The notes: generated from the sequence alone by a model not told the origin. 64,000 nt of DNA from Motilimonas pumila (GCF_003596335.1 NZ_QZCH01000017.1:1-64000); one strand, 5' to 3'; shown: positions 53,756 to 63,135, numbered from the stretch's first letter. Translations and numbers: made by a program.

Positions 53756-54631
53756 ATGTTTCGTTTGATTGTGTTTGTCGTTTTGCTTGGTCAGGTCAGC
53801 GTGGTATCTGCTGAGAAATTCAAAGTGGTCACCAGTTTCACCGTTATTGCTGATATGGCCGCAAAAGTGGCAGGGGACGCAGCCACCGTAGAGTCGATTA
53901 CTAAGCCCGGTGCTGAGATACATAATTACCAAGTTACACCGGGAGATATTCGACGTACCCAAGGTGCCGATCTTATTTTATATAACGGCCTTAACCTTGA
54001 ACTGTGGTTTGATAAATTTTTTGCCCACTTTAAACACACCCCGGTCGTGGTCGTTAGCCAAGGCATCAAGCCTATCAGTATTGACTCGGGACCTTATCTT
54101 GGTAAGCCGAACCCTCATGCCTGGATGTCATTAACCAATGCCATCATTTACGTCGAAAATATTCGCGCCAGTTTAGCCTTACACGACCCAGAAAATGCTG
54201 CTGTTTATAGCGCCAATGCAAAGCGCTATATCGGCGAGCTCGAAGCGAGCATGCAACCCCTAAAAGACATTATTGCCAAGGTGCCTGAAAACAAACGCTG
54301 GTTAGTTTCAAGCGAGGGAGCGTTTAGTTATTTAGCAAGGGACTTAGGCTTGCAAGAGTTGTACTTATGGCCCATTAATGCCGACGCCCAAGGTACGCCG
54401 CAACAAGTTAAAGCCGTGATTGATACGGTGAAACAAAAGCAGATCCCAGTAATTTTCAGTGAAAGCACTGTATCGGCGAAACCGGCGCAACAAGTTGCCC
54501 GTGAATCAGGTATTCACTATGGCGGCGAGCTGTATGTTGATTCGTTAAGTGACGCGAATGGCCCGGTACCCAGTTATTTAGCTTTATTACAGGTAACCAC
54601 TCAAACCATCGCTCATGGGTTGGTGAAATAA
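53756..54631 (+). CDS. sitA: Manganese/iron ABC transporter substrate-binding protein (SitA)
   Basis: Periplasmic protein of 291 residues with a signal peptide (ends VVSAEK). It is of the cluster A-I (ZnuA/SitA/PsaA) fold. The expected metal ligands are His in GAEIHNYQVTP, His in NPHAWMS, Glu in SSEGAFSYLA and Asp in YVDSLSD; the last two indicate a manganese/iron site rather than zinc. No His-rich loop, which also argues against ZnuA. It delivers metal to SitC/SitD. AAGGAG precedes the ATG. Confidence 0.88.
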   Translation: MFRLIVFVVLLGQVSVVSAEKFKVVTSFTVIADMAAKVAGDAATVESITKPGAEIHNYQVTPGDIRRTQGADLILYNGLNLELWFDKFFAHFKHTPVVVVSQGIKPISIDSGPYLGKPNPHAWMSLTNAIIYVENIRASLALHDPENAAVYSANAKRYIGELEASMQPLKDIIAKVPENKRWLVSSEGAFSYLARDLGLQELYLWPINADAQGTPQQVKAVIDTVKQKQIPVIFSESTVSAKPAQQVARESGIHYGGELYVDSLSDANGPVPSYLALLQVTTQTIAHGLVK

Positions 54632-55525
54632 ATGCAAAGCGGCCTTAACATAGAACATGTGAGCGTGCGTTATCGCAATGGTTTAGAAGCGCTCAGCGAC
54701 GCCAATTTAGCTTTGCCACCTGGCTCTATTACAGCCTTAGTGGGCGTTAATGGCAGTGGTAAATCGACCTTGTTTAAATCCATCATGGGTTTTGTCAAAC
54801 TAAGCGCGGGCAAGGTCACTTTCAACAATGTGCCGATGGCCCAAGCGCTAAAAGCGAATCAAGTGGCTTACGTGCCGCAATCGGAAGAAATAGATTGGCA
54901 ATTTCCGGTCTTGGTTGAAGATGTGGTGATGATGGGTCGCTACGGCCACATGAATTTTTTGCGTCGAGCTAAACAACGAGACCGCGATTTAGTGCGTCAA
55001 GCTTTGACTCGGGTGGGCATGTGGTCGTGTCGTCAGCGACAAATTGGAGAACTGTCTGGCGGCCAGAAAAAACGCGTGTTTTTGGCCCGAGCGTTGGCGC
55101 AACAAGCCCAGCTGATTTTATTGGACGAACCTTTCACAGGCGTGGATGTGACCACCGAAGAGCAAATCATGGCGTTGCTTCGAGAGCTTCGCCAAGAAGG
55201 CAAGATGATACTCGTGGCGACCCATAACCTTGGCAGCGTACCCGAGTTTTGTGATCGCGCGGCATTGATCAAGCAAAGGATCATTGCCGCCGGTTTGACC
55301 GAGCAGGTATTTACCCATCAAAATTTGCAGCACACCTTCGGCGGTGTGTTAAGACACTTCATTTTGGCCGGCAAAGAACTGCACGAAGATGAAGATACCC
55401 GCAAAGTGACGGTGATTTCAGATTGTGAACGGCCGGTCGTCATGTATGACCAATGGGCACAAACCCCGCTCAGTCGCCAGCAAAAGCTTACTGCTATCAC
55501 CTCGCAATCGGAGGCTCAGCCATGA
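54632..55525 (+). CDS. sitB: Manganese/iron ABC transporter ATPase (SitB)
   Basis: ATPase of 297 residues. Walker A is [11 protein letters not shown], the signature is ELSGGQKKR, Walker B is [12 protein letters not shown], and the switch His is in LVATHNLG. It powers the SitCD channel. It begins immediately after the sitA stop and its stop overlaps the sitC start (ATGA). The C-terminal ~50 residues beyond the core are polar and could be regulatory. Confidence 0.9.
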   Translation: MQSGLNIEHVSVRYRNGLEALSDANLALPPGSITALVGVNGSGKSTLFKSIMGFVKLSAGKVTFNNVPMAQALKANQVAYVPQSEEIDWQFPVLVEDVVMMGRYGHMNFLRRAKQRDRDLVRQALTRVGMWSCRQRQIGELSGGQKKRVFLARALAQQAQLILLDEPFTGVDVTTEEQIMALLRELRQEGKMILVATHNLGSVPEFCDRAALIKQRIIAAGLTEQVFTHQNLQHTFGGVLRHFILAGKELHEDEDTRKVTVISDCERPVVMYDQWAQTPLSRQQKLTAITSQSEAQP

Positions 55526-56394
55526 GTCAGTGGAGCTTACCTTTTCAATATGAGTATATGGTGAATGCCATGATGTTGACCACTTTGACTGGCGCAGTGT
55601 GTGGGTTTTTATCGGTATTTTTAATGTTAAAAGGTTGGTCGCTGATAGGCGATGCTTTATCCCATTCAGTGGTGCCTGGCGTCGCGTTTGCTTACCTTTT
55701 AGGCTGGCCCTTTGCCATGGGCGCTTTTATCTCTGGGGGGCTGGCAGCCTGCGCGTTATTGTTTCTTAATCATTTCTCAAAGCTCAAGCAAGACTGCATT
55801 ATAGGCCTCATTTTCACGGCTTTTTTTGGTCTCGGTTTGTTCATTGCTTCGATGTCTCCTACAGCGGTAGACATTCAAACCATCGTAATGGGTAACGTAT
55901 TAGCCATCGCCCCAGCTGACGCCCTACAACTGGTCGTGATCAGTGTTGTTTCAGGGTTAATTTTATGGGCTAAGTGGCGTGACATGATGCTGGTATTTTT
56001 TGATCCCAATCAGGCCGCCAGCATGGGTATCAACCCCGCCGTGACCAAAGTGATTTTTTTTACCTTACTCAGCGCATGTACTTTGGCAGCGCAGCAAACC
56101 GTTGGGGCATTTTTGGTTATCGCCATGGTGGTGATCCCGGGCGCATGCGCCTACTTGTTGGCCGATAAGTTTTCTAATCTACTTATCATTGCCACCAGCA
56201 TAGGCATTGTCACCAGTTTTCTCGGGTGCTACATCAGTTATTTTATTGACGGGGCTACCGGCGCTATCATCGTTTTGCTGCAAGGATTGCTGTTTACACT
56301 GTGTTTTTTGTTGGCGCCAAAGTATGGCATAACACCGCTTGCGAGAAAGAAGCAACGACGCGCCGAGGTTATCAAGGAGCAGGTCTATGATTGA
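55522..56394 (+). CDS. sitC: Manganese/iron ABC transporter permease (SitC)
   Basis: Inner-membrane protein of 290 residues with about eight hydrophobic segments, ABC-3 family. The motif [17 protein letters not shown] near residue 50 is the family signature that contacts the binding protein and channel. GGAGG lies 7-8 bases before ATG 55522, which overlaps the sitB stop; the frame extends upstream into sitB without support. It ends overlapping sitD by 8 bases. Confidence 0.9.
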   Translation: MSQWSLPFQYEYMVNAMMLTTLTGAVCGFLSVFLMLKGWSLIGDALSHSVVPGVAFAYLLGWPFAMGAFISGGLAACALLFLNHFSKLKQDCIIGLIFTAFFGLGLFIASMSPTAVDIQTIVMGNVLAIAPADALQLVVISVVSGLILWAKWRDMMLVFFDPNQAASMGINPAVTKVIFFTLLSACTLAAQQTVGAFLVIAMVVIPGACAYLLADKFSNLLIIATSIGIVTSFLGCYISYFIDGATGAIIVLLQGLLFTLCFLLAPKYGITPLARKKQRRAEVIKEQVYD

Positions 56395-57283
56395 TGCCTT
56401 GTTGGCGCCTTTTCATTTTGCTTTTATGCAGCAAGCGTTTTTGTTGGCATTGCTTGTCGCCATTCCTTGCGCCATTTTATCTTGTATTGTGGTGTTAAAA
56501 GGCTGGTCGTTGATGGGCGATGCCATTGCGCACGCGGTATTACCGGGCTTGATTCTGGCTTATTTACTGGCCATTCCATTTGCGATTGGCGCTTTTATTG
56601 CTGCGCTATGCTGCGCATCTGCGACGGGTTATATCAGTAAACATAGCCGCATTAAGCAAGATACGGCCATGGGCGTGGTTTTTTCTGTGATGTTTGCCCT
56701 TGGTTTATTGCTGATGACAAAAGTGGAAACGGGTTTGCATCTCGACCACCTGTTATACGGCGATCTGTTGGCTGCTCATTGGGCCTTGATAATTGAGATT
56801 GCCATTGTGGCAACGATCATCATTGCGGTGCTCTTGCTGCAAGGCAAGGATCTTGTCATGGTTGTTTTTGACACTTGTCACGCTCAAGTGATTGGCTTAA
56901 ACACCCAAGTATTGCACTACGGTTTGTTGGCTCTATTATCCATGTTAATCGTTTCGGCATTACAAGCGGTAGGCATGATTTTGGTGATCGCCTTATTGAT
57001 TGCTCCAGGCGCTATTGCATTTATGCTGTGTTCTCGGTTTGCTACCATGATGGCCACTTCGCTTGGGATTGCCAGCTTTGCCAGTATGGCGGGCGTGTAT
57101 GTCAGCTTTTACTTAGACAGTGCCCCAGCGCCGACGATCATTTTATTACTCAGTGTTTTGTTTGTCGTTTCCTTTACCGTTCAGCTGTGGCGTAATCAGC
57201 GACTTTTAAGCCTCGAAAACTCGCCAAAATCAAATTTGAATAAGGTGGCAGGCAAAATCAGCTTAAATACCAGTAAGCCATAG
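56387..57283 (+). CDS. sitD: Manganese/iron ABC transporter permease (SitD)
   Basis: Second ABC-3 permease, 298 residues with about eight membrane segments. It has the matching signature GDAIAHAVLPGLILAYL. It is a paralogue of SitC and should form the heterodimeric channel with it. AAGGAG precedes ATG 56387, which overlaps the sitC stop; the longer frame starting at 56339 lies in sitC and is rejected. A hairpin (CCTCTGC and GCAGAGG, 57363-57387) lies downstream. Confidence 0.9.
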   Translation: MIDALLAPFHFAFMQQAFLLALLVAIPCAILSCIVVLKGWSLMGDAIAHAVLPGLILAYLLAIPFAIGAFIAALCCASATGYISKHSRIKQDTAMGVVFSVMFALGLLLMTKVETGLHLDHLLYGDLLAAHWALIIEIAIVATIIIAVLLLQGKDLVMVVFDTCHAQVIGLNTQVLHYGLLALLSMLIVSALQAVGMILVIALLIAPGAIAFMLCSRFATMMATSLGIASFASMAGVYVSFYLDSAPAPTIILLLSVLFVVSFTVQLWRNQRLLSLENSPKSNLNKVAGKISLNTSKP

Positions 57284-57530
57284 ATACGTACCTGTCGGCG
57301 GAAAATAAAGTTTCATCGATTCCAATAAAGCCTGAACATTTACAATAAAGTTTGTCACTTTTCCTCTGCTAGTTCACTCGGCAGAGGTATGTGAATCGAC
57401 TATAGTAAACACGTCTTTGCCCCAAAACGAGTTTCATCCCACTGGCAATGTATTATTAAATCTAATACATAGCGATAACTCACGTTCCCCACAGCCAATA
57501 CACTGGCACACTCAGTAAAATGGGTTGTAT

Positions 57531-58208
57531 TTATAGTCCTTCCGTCACAATAATTTGCTGTGCAATATCTATCATGTTATTCGCGACTATATCTGGCGCC
57601 AAGTAATGTACGTTGTAAGGGGCTCCTGTTCGATCTACATAGGCCGCTTTTAAACCAGCTGCAAGCGCACCATGTGTATCCCAATCATGAGTCGCAATAA
57701 GCCTTGCTCGTTCTGGTTTGATTTGCAATTGCTGTAACGCAAATTGATATGCCGCATTTGACGGCTTAAACGTGTTGGCCCGCTCAACTGAAATTATGTC
57801 ATCGAAATAATCTTTCAAACCCGCGAAAGACAATTGCGACTTAAGCAGTACAGTTGAAGAATTAGAGAGTGCAGCTAATTTAAAACCGGCCTGTTTTAGC
57901 AGTTTGAATGCAGGCTCAATATCGTTATGAGCAGGCAAGTTAGCGAAAGTGCCCAAAACATCGTGATAGCCTTCATCCGTTATGTTCCTACGCAGTCGAC
58001 CGGCTATGGTCTTTAATGCTGCTAATGCTAGGCTTTTAAAATCAGTGGTTGTGCCTGTAACCAAACACACTGTCGATGAATGTAAAAGAATAGAGAACCA
58101 AGTGCTCATATGGCTCTCATTGCCAAAATAGGTGGCAAACTTGGGTTTGAGTACGTTCAGATCGAGTACGGTTTCATTAATGTCAAACAATACGGTTTGC
58201 GTGGGCAT
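57531..58208 (-). CDS. Haloacid dehalogenase-like hydrolase (type II)
   Basis: Protein of 225 residues of the HAD superfamily. The nucleophile Asp is in VLFDINETVLDL near the N-terminus; ALSNSS is motif II; the Lys in NTFKPSNAAYQFAL is motif III; and IATHDWDTHGALAAGLKAAYVDR is motif IV. This is the L-2-haloacid dehalogenase / phosphatase type. The ATG at 58206-58208 with GGAGAA upstream is chosen; four extra codons are possible. It follows the tetR gene by 38 bases and is probably under its control. Confidence 0.85.
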   Translation of the reverse strand: MPTQTVLFDINETVLDLNVLKPKFATYFGNESHMSTWFSILLHSSTVCLVTGTTTDFKSLALAALKTIAGRLRRNITDEGYHDVLGTFANLPAHNDIEPAFKLLKQAGFKLAALSNSSTVLLKSQLSFAGLKDYFDDIISVERANTFKPSNAAYQFALQQLQIKPERARLIATHDWDTHGALAAGLKAAYVDRTGAPYNVHYLAPDIVANNMIDIAQQIIVTEGL

Positions 58209-58246
58209 GTTGTTCTCCAATCATCCATTTATTTACAGGGCCAAAC

Positions 58247-58834
58247 TCAAGCAAACGGATGATGACAAAAAATGTCGTCAATTTTGCTGTGAAGCAGTGC
58301 TTTGTCTTTATTCAGTTTCGCGAAGGTACGTAACCCAGTAATTTGGATTTGTATGTGGCTTGCTAGCGCTTCAGGATCTTTTTCTGTATCAATTAAACCT
58401 TGGATTTGGGCTTCTTTAATCAACTCTTCAAACTGTTGAGAGATTTCACCAAGGTGGGCTTTAGTCACATCAATGAGCTCTTGATTTTCCTCAGTCAGCT
58501 CACTCATGGTTTTTGCAAGCATGCACACACCGTTTGGCGCATCGGTTTGCGTATCGATCACCTGCGACTTAACAAATGCCTTCAGCACATCTATAGGGTT
58601 GTTACATTCATCGACTAAACGTTGCAACAGCGCAAGCCCCATGTCGGTATAGTTGCGAAGTGTCTCTTTAAACAACCCCTCTTTACTTCCAAAGGCTGAA
58701 TAGATACTCCCAGGCCTCATATCAATCTCATCTTGCAGATTGCGCATTGAAGTTGCGTGAAAACCTTTTTTCCAATACAGGTTGGTCGCTTTGTCTACCA
58801 CAGCTTGTCGGTCAAATTTTGCAGTCTTTGCCAT
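58247..58834 (-). CDS. TetR family transcriptional regulator
   Basis: Protein of 195 residues. The N-terminal DNA-binding domain has FDRQAVVDKATNLYWKKGFHATSMRNLQDEIDMRPGSIYSAFGSKEGLF-type helices (residues ~7-55); the rest is the ligand-binding helical domain, with a Cys (GVCMLAKT) near residue 105 that could react with electrophiles (speculative). The ATG at 58832-58834 (AKTAKFD) fits better than the upstream one at 58873, which lies in the operator. It heads the minus-strand tetR-HAD unit and faces the redox operon at 59150; three palindromes between them are likely its sites. Confidence 0.85.
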   Translation of the reverse strand: MAKTAKFDRQAVVDKATNLYWKKGFHATSMRNLQDEIDMRPGSIYSAFGSKEGLFKETLRNYTDMGLALLQRLVDECNNPIDVLKAFVKSQVIDTQTDAPNGVCMLAKTMSELTEENQELIDVTKAHLGEISQQFEELIKEAQIQGLIDTEKDPEALASHIQIQITGLRTFAKLNKDKALLHSKIDDIFCHHPFA

Positions 58835-58858
58835 AATTATTTTTTCAATTTTCGAATG

Positions 58859-58873
58859 TGAACACTCGTTCAA
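58859..58873. promoter_or_regulatory. TetR operator candidate 1
   Basis: TGAACACTCGTTCAA, an imperfect palindrome of the TGAAC-N5-GTTCA type just before the tetR start, suited to autoregulation. Confidence 0.6.
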
Positions 58874-59000
58874 TTATAAGCGTGAGACTCTTTTGGGTAA
58901 AGGGTGAAATTCCGAAAACTTAAACAGGCACATGATCACAAAGAATTCGAAAAAAATTATGCTTATAAATCTGATAGATAACATTCATCCTCAACTTAAA

Positions 59001-59016
59001 TTGAACGATTGCTCAA
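59001..59016. promoter_or_regulatory. TetR operator candidate 2
   Basis: TTGAACGATTGCTCAA, near-palindromic, same half-sites as the other two candidates. Confidence 0.6.
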
Positions 59017-59025
59017 AATAAAACT

Positions 59026-59039
59026 TGAACGATCGTTCA
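59026..59039. promoter_or_regulatory. TetR operator candidate 3
   Basis: TGAACGATCGTTCA, a perfect 14-bp palindrome 10 bases from candidate 2, upstream of the AhpD-like gene. Confidence 0.7.
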
Positions 59040-59149
59040 GGCGGACGTATAGTTCACTCCATTGACAAGGCCACGGGGTCTTTCTAGTGAGGTAACACAC
59101 TCGTTCCTCCCTAATTTTTTAGAACGTTATATCAATTGGAGTTTTCAAC

Positions 59150-59704
59150 ATGAGCAAATTCACATTTCACACAGTAGAAACGGCACCAGAAAAAAGTAAA
59201 TCAATGCTAGAAGGCGCAGTGAAGCAAATGGGTGCAGTACCGGGCTTGTACGCTGTTATGGCTGAGTCTCCAGAAACCCTTAAGGCGTATCAACAACTTC
59301 ACCAACTATTCATGAATAGTTCATTCGATGCAGAAGAACTCACCGTGGTTTGGCAAACCATTAACGTTGAGCATGAGTGTACTTTCTGTGTCCCTGCTCA
59401 TACCGTTATTGCACATTCAATGAAGGTTGATCCTGCGCTAACTGAAGCACTTCGTAATGAAGAAGCTATGCCAACTGCGAAACTGCAAGCATTGCATGAC
59501 TTTACGTTAGCCATGGTTCGTGAGCGCGGAAATGTGTCAGACGAGCAAATGGAAGCCTTCTTTGCAGCAGGCTACGGCCAACAGCAAGTACTTGAAGTTA
59601 TTCTTGGTCTTTCGCAAAAAGTGATCAGCAACTACACCAATCACGTGGCTAAAACACCAGCGGGCCCCATGTTTGAAAAATTCTCCTGGACTAAAAAAGC
59701 CTAA
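59150..59704 (+). CDS. AhpD/carboxymuconolactone decarboxylase-like protein
   Basis: Protein of 184 residues. The motif EHECTFCVPAHTVIA holds the Glu, CxxC and His of the AhpD/CMD family; the two Cys form a redox-active pair. Such proteins act as peroxidases or as disulfide reductants of peroxiredoxins, while others decarboxylate. The presence of CxxC favours the antioxidant type. It is the first gene of a TetR-regulated operon (SDR, DsbA, small peptide, redoxin). Confidence 0.85.
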   Translation: MSKFTFHTVETAPEKSKSMLEGAVKQMGAVPGLYAVMAESPETLKAYQQLHQLFMNSSFDAEELTVVWQTINVEHECTFCVPAHTVIAHSMKVDPALTEALRNEEAMPTAKLQALHDFTLAMVRERGNVSDEQMEAFFAAGYGQQQVLEVILGLSQKVISNYTNHVAKTPAGPMFEKFSWTKKA

Positions 59705-59764
59705 TTAAACCATATAAATAACGTAGTTTTACCTAATTCTGGGTTAACCAGTGGGAGCATAAAG

Positions 59765-60565
59765 ATGTCTTTTAACTTTAAACAAAAATATGGTGGCTGG
59801 GCTTTAGTGACAGGCGCAACATCGGGTATCGGCGAGCAGATGGCACAACAGCTTGCCGAAGATGGAATGAATCTTGTTTTAGTCGCTCGCCGTGAACAAG
59901 AGTTAAAGGACTACGCTCAAAAGCTGGCAACCCAGTACTCTATCGAAACCGATGTCATCGTCGCTGATTTGTCCACACAACAAGGCGTCGATGAAATCAA
60001 AGCCACCCAACACGACATAGGCTTGGTTGCACTGTCTGCTGGCCTAGAGACCAACGGTGCATTTGAGAAATTGGATCTCGCCGTTGAACGGCAGCTATTG
60101 CAAGTGAATGTAAACTCTGTGGTCGATCTGAGTCATCACTTTAGCAACACTATGATAGTGCGTGGCAAAGGAGGCATATTGTTGGTCGCGAGCATGTTTG
60201 GTCAGATGGCTTCTCCCTACTTCTCTACTTATGCTGGCTCCAAAGCTTTTGTGATTAACTTTGGTCAGTCACTTTATGGGGAGCTTAAATCAAAAGGTGT
60301 TGATGTCAGTATCTTATCCCCAGGTCTCACTAAAACACCAATGGCGGTCAGCACAGGTGTCAATTGGAACAAAGTGCCAATGGCCGCTAGATCAGCAGAG
60401 AAAGTGGCAAAAGTTGGTTTACAAGGTGTCGGCAAGCGAGTGTTAACGGTTCCCGGTTTACGCAACAACATAATGGCGTTTATGGCTGACTTAACACCTC
60501 GCAAAATGATGTCGCTCTCAATGCAAAAAATCTTGAACGCGGCATTGGATGCAAAACGCCTGTAA
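59765..60565 (+). CDS. Short-chain dehydrogenase/reductase
   Basis: Protein of 266 residues. The cofactor motif is TGATSGIGEQ near residues 17-26; an Arg pair (ARRE) follows beta-2 and suggests NADPH. The catalytic Tyr and Lys are in YAGSKAF near residue 160. It reduces a carbonyl or oxidises an alcohol of unknown kind; the C-terminus (VPGLRNNIMAF, LTPRKMM) resembles SDRs of the DltE/oxidoreductase group. It follows the AhpD-like gene by 60 bases. Confidence 0.88.
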   Translation: MSFNFKQKYGGWALVTGATSGIGEQMAQQLAEDGMNLVLVARREQELKDYAQKLATQYSIETDVIVADLSTQQGVDEIKATQHDIGLVALSAGLETNGAFEKLDLAVERQLLQVNVNSVVDLSHHFSNTMIVRGKGGILLVASMFGQMASPYFSTYAGSKAFVINFGQSLYGELKSKGVDVSILSPGLTKTPMAVSTGVNWNKVPMAARSAEKVAKVGLQGVGKRVLTVPGLRNNIMAFMADLTPRKMMSLSMQKILNAALDAKRL

Positions 60566-60581
60566 CGCGATCTCATTTTTT

Positions 60582-60606
60582 AAAAGCTTGCGTATAGCAA
60601 GCTTTT
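60582..60606 (+). terminator. Hairpin between the SDR and DsbA-like genes
   Basis: AAAAGCTTGC and GCAAGCTTTT form a perfect 10-bp stem with a GTATA loop, 16 bases behind the SDR stop. It may reduce read-through into the downstream redox genes. Confidence 0.65.
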
Positions 60607-60622
60607 CTACAGGAACTCTCCC

Positions 60623-61285
60623 ATGGTTAAACGTATAAAACTCGACATTATTTCTGACGTAGTTTGCCCTTGGTGCATTGTAGGCTACAAGCACCTTGAA
60701 GCGGCCATTGAAGAATTGGGAATTCAAGGGCACATTGACATTGAGTGGCAACCATTTGAGCTCAACCCTGACATGCCTGCTGAAGGTGAAAATCTTCGAG
60801 ATCATGTTGCTCGAAAGTATGGTGCATCTCCTGAGGATAGCGACAGCGCTCGGGCGAATATCGCAAGTAAAGGCGCTGAATACGGCTTTGTTTTTGACTA
60901 TTTTGACAAAATGAAAATGGTCAACACACTCGACGCCCACGTGCTTCTTGAGCACGCTAAACAATTTGATTTGCAACATGCGCTAAAAATGCGACTTTTC
61001 TCGGCATTTTTTACCGAGCACAAAGACATTTCAAAGCGAGAAGTGCTACTTAGTGAAGCGCAATCTGTCGGAATCGACAAATTGAGTGCTGAAGCAGTGC
61101 TGAATGATCCTGCCTCTAAGCAAGTCGTACAAGAGGTTGAATCTCAGTGGCATCAAATGGGAGTTAGTGCTGTACCGACAGTGGTTTTTAACCGAGAAAG
61201 TGCGTTAACTGGCGCTCATCCAAAAGAGTCGTTTATACAGGTTTTGCAAGAACTCATGAATCAAGAAGGGGCGGCGAATGATTGA
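60623..61285 (+). CDS. DsbA family oxidoreductase (FrnE-like)
   Basis: Protein of 220 residues with a thioredoxin fold containing a helical insert. The active site is CPWC at residues 15-18 (DVVCPWCIVG), with the cis-Pro in VSAVPTVVFN near residue 180. There is no signal peptide, so it acts in the cytoplasm, as in the FrnE group, which handles oxidative stress or glutathione-linked reactions. AGGAA lies 7 bases before the ATG. Its stop overlaps the next short ORF. Confidence 0.87.
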   Translation: MVKRIKLDIISDVVCPWCIVGYKHLEAAIEELGIQGHIDIEWQPFELNPDMPAEGENLRDHVARKYGASPEDSDSARANIASKGAEYGFVFDYFDKMKMVNTLDAHVLLEHAKQFDLQHALKMRLFSAFFTEHKDISKREVLLSEAQSVGIDKLSAEAVLNDPASKQVVQEVESQWHQMGVSAVPTVVFNRESALTGAHPKESFIQVLQELMNQEGAAND

Positions 61286-61352
61286 CATTTATCTCTCACT
61301 GCTAGCCGCACTTAGCACGTTTGTTGGCGCTATTACTTACTTTCAAAGGTGA
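61278..61352 (+). CDS. Candidate 24-residue membrane peptide
   Basis: The ATG at 61278 overlaps the DsbA-like stop by 8 bases and has AAGGGG 6 bases upstream. The frame ends in TGA at 61350-61352, overlapping the GTG of the redoxin gene (GTGA). The peptide is one hydrophobic segment (IYLSLLAALSTFVGAITYF) with a basic end. Either it is a coupled small membrane protein, or it is the true N-terminus of the redoxin separated by a frameshift. The exact overlaps at both ends favour translation. Confidence 0.5.
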   Translation: MIDIYLSLLAALSTFVGAITYFQR

Positions 61353-62086
61353 AGCAACGACAAACGCCTAAATTGCCTTTGTTTTTCATTGCATGCCTTG
61401 TTTTGGGCTCGGTTGTAGGGATGACGGCGATTTATTTCGCCATTAGGGCTCCAACACTGGGTTCGATTGTCGGCGTATTTTTAGCCAGCTTCCCTATTTT
61501 GATGAGCATCGTTTTTTATACGACGTTCAAAGAGTCAAAACCTCCACTTGGAGACATTCAGGTCAAGGTAGGTGATGCAATAATGCCTATTACTGCTGTG
61601 TATGGTGACGGTGAAACGTTTAGATTAGATGACTTACAGGGGCAACGAATATTACTGAAATTTTTCAGAGGAGCTTGGTGTCCCTATTGCAGCATGGAAC
61701 TTAAGATGTTTGAAGATATGAAGCCGATCTTTGAGCGCTTTGATGTCAAGATTGTTGCTTTATCAAATGATGCACCCATGGCGGCGTTAAAGCATCAACA
61801 GCGCGATCAATTAACCCATCTACTGCTGTCAGACCCAGAATTAAAGGTAATCAAGCAATATGGAGTGGAACATCACAAAGCGCTTGGCGGTGACGGTGCA
61901 TCAAGCCTGACACTATTTGGATTACCTTTTCCAACGAAGATGAAGTACAAGCCCATGGCAATCCCAACCTCAATCTTAATTGATGAAAAGGGGATTGTTC
62001 GGTGGATTGACCAGGCTGAAGACGTTCGCTTACGCGCGAGTGAAGAAAAATTAACTGCGGCTCTAAAGGACGCATTTACTGATTAA
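61349..62086 (+). CDS. Membrane-anchored redoxin (AhpC/TSA or TlpA-like)
   Basis: Protein of 245 residues. Two N-terminal hydrophobic segments (PLFFIACLVLGSVVGMTAIYF and IVGVFLASFPILMSIVFY) anchor it. A redoxin domain follows with RGAWCPYCSMEL (active Cys pair) and a C-terminal PTSILIDEKGIVRW. It probably reduces peroxides or disulfides in the envelope or at the membrane. The start is GTG at 61349, overlapping the small ORF; AAAGG touches it directly, so translation is likely coupled. Its stop overlaps that of the convergent lysR gene by two bases. Confidence 0.8.
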   Translation: MKQRQTPKLPLFFIACLVLGSVVGMTAIYFAIRAPTLGSIVGVFLASFPILMSIVFYTTFKESKPPLGDIQVKVGDAIMPITAVYGDGETFRLDDLQGQRILLKFFRGAWCPYCSMELKMFEDMKPIFERFDVKIVALSNDAPMAALKHQQRDQLTHLLLSDPELKVIKQYGVEHHKALGGDGASSLTLFGLPFPTKMKYKPMAIPTSILIDEKGIVRWIDQAEDVRLRASEEKLTAALKDAFTD

Positions 62087-63000
62087 CCAAACATGGTGCG
62101 CCACAATGATTCGGCATTGTGGCTCATGCGTTCAAACACAAGATCTCGAAATGCTACAACGCGTGAGGCGATCATCTTTCTATCCGTCCATACCATGTAT
62201 GCTGTGCCTTTCGGGCATTCAACGTTCGGCAGTACAGCAACAAGCTGATTTTGCTCGCTTAGGCGTTGGAGTGCCACTTTGGGCATCAAACAAATGCCTG
62301 CACCGCTTATAGCTGCCTGAATATTAAGCCTTAAGCTGTTAATAGAATATTTTGGTTTAACGGGTATTTTGATTGACTCTCCCTCTTCATATAACTGCCA
62401 ATATGGGAAATTATTTCCTGCTAGCACGTTGTGCTCAAGCAACGCTTTCACAGACTTAGGTGAGCCTCTTCGAGCTAAATAAGTTGGGGAAGCTGCCAAT
62501 GCTAATTCAGTTTCAAAAAGTTGACGCTGAATTAGGTGAGAGGCGGTTGCAGGCATGGTCACAATCGCCAAGTCCATTTTCTCAGAGATGAATGTCTCTG
62601 CATCAGAAGAGAAATGAACATGGATATTCACATTTGGATGAATATCCATGAATTCCAATGCGAGCGCCTGCAAGAAAAAATCAGCAAACGGCTCTGGACA
62701 TGAAATATGGATATTGCCAGTTAACTCACCCTGTGCGTTGGAAAGTCCCTGCCATTGTTCCTCTAATCCACGAAACAGCTCTGAGAACTTATTGTATATC
62801 TCCTCTCCAGCGTTGGTGAGTTGGAAGTTTTTTGAATCGCGGTGCAGCAGTTTTTCGTTAAGTTGCTGTTCAAGGTTAGCGACAGATCGTGAGACCGTGG
62901 GCGCTGACGTATTGGCTTTGATACTGGCTGCGGAAAATCCTCCACATTCTACCGAAAGGCAGAACCAATAGAGGTTGGTCATGTTTTTAGTTGTGATCAT
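62083..63000 (-). CDS. LysR family transcriptional regulator
   Basis: Protein of 305 residues. The N-terminal winged helix has LYWFCLSVECGGFSAASI and TVSRSVANLEQQL, with the usual helix-turn-helix at about residues 20-40. The C-terminal part is the two-lobe effector domain (SSDAETFISEKMDLAIV). It is divergent from the DUF2798 gene at 63136 and probably controls it. ATG at 63000 (AGG upstream) or at 62982 is possible. Confidence 0.88.
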   Translation of the reverse strand: MITTKNMTNLYWFCLSVECGGFSAASIKANTSAPTVSRSVANLEQQLNEKLLHRDSKNFQLTNAGEEIYNKFSELFRGLEEQWQGLSNAQGELTGNIHISCPEPFADFFLQALALEFMDIHPNVNIHVHFSSDAETFISEKMDLAIVTMPATASHLIQRQLFETELALAASPTYLARRGSPKSVKALLEHNVLAGNNFPYWQLYEEGESIKIPVKPKYSINSLRLNIQAAISGAGICLMPKVALQRLSEQNQLVAVLPNVECPKGTAYMVWTDRKMIASRVVAFRDLVFERMSHNAESLWRTMFG

Positions 63001-63135
63001 AGACAGACACCTGTTATCAAAAGATACATAAATGTACTTTTAAAATTCAACATTGTCTATTTTTGAATCATTAAGAGCCATTTATACTCACTCCATCAAA
63101 TCGCCTAATAGCAACAAATTCTGGAGAAAGTAATC

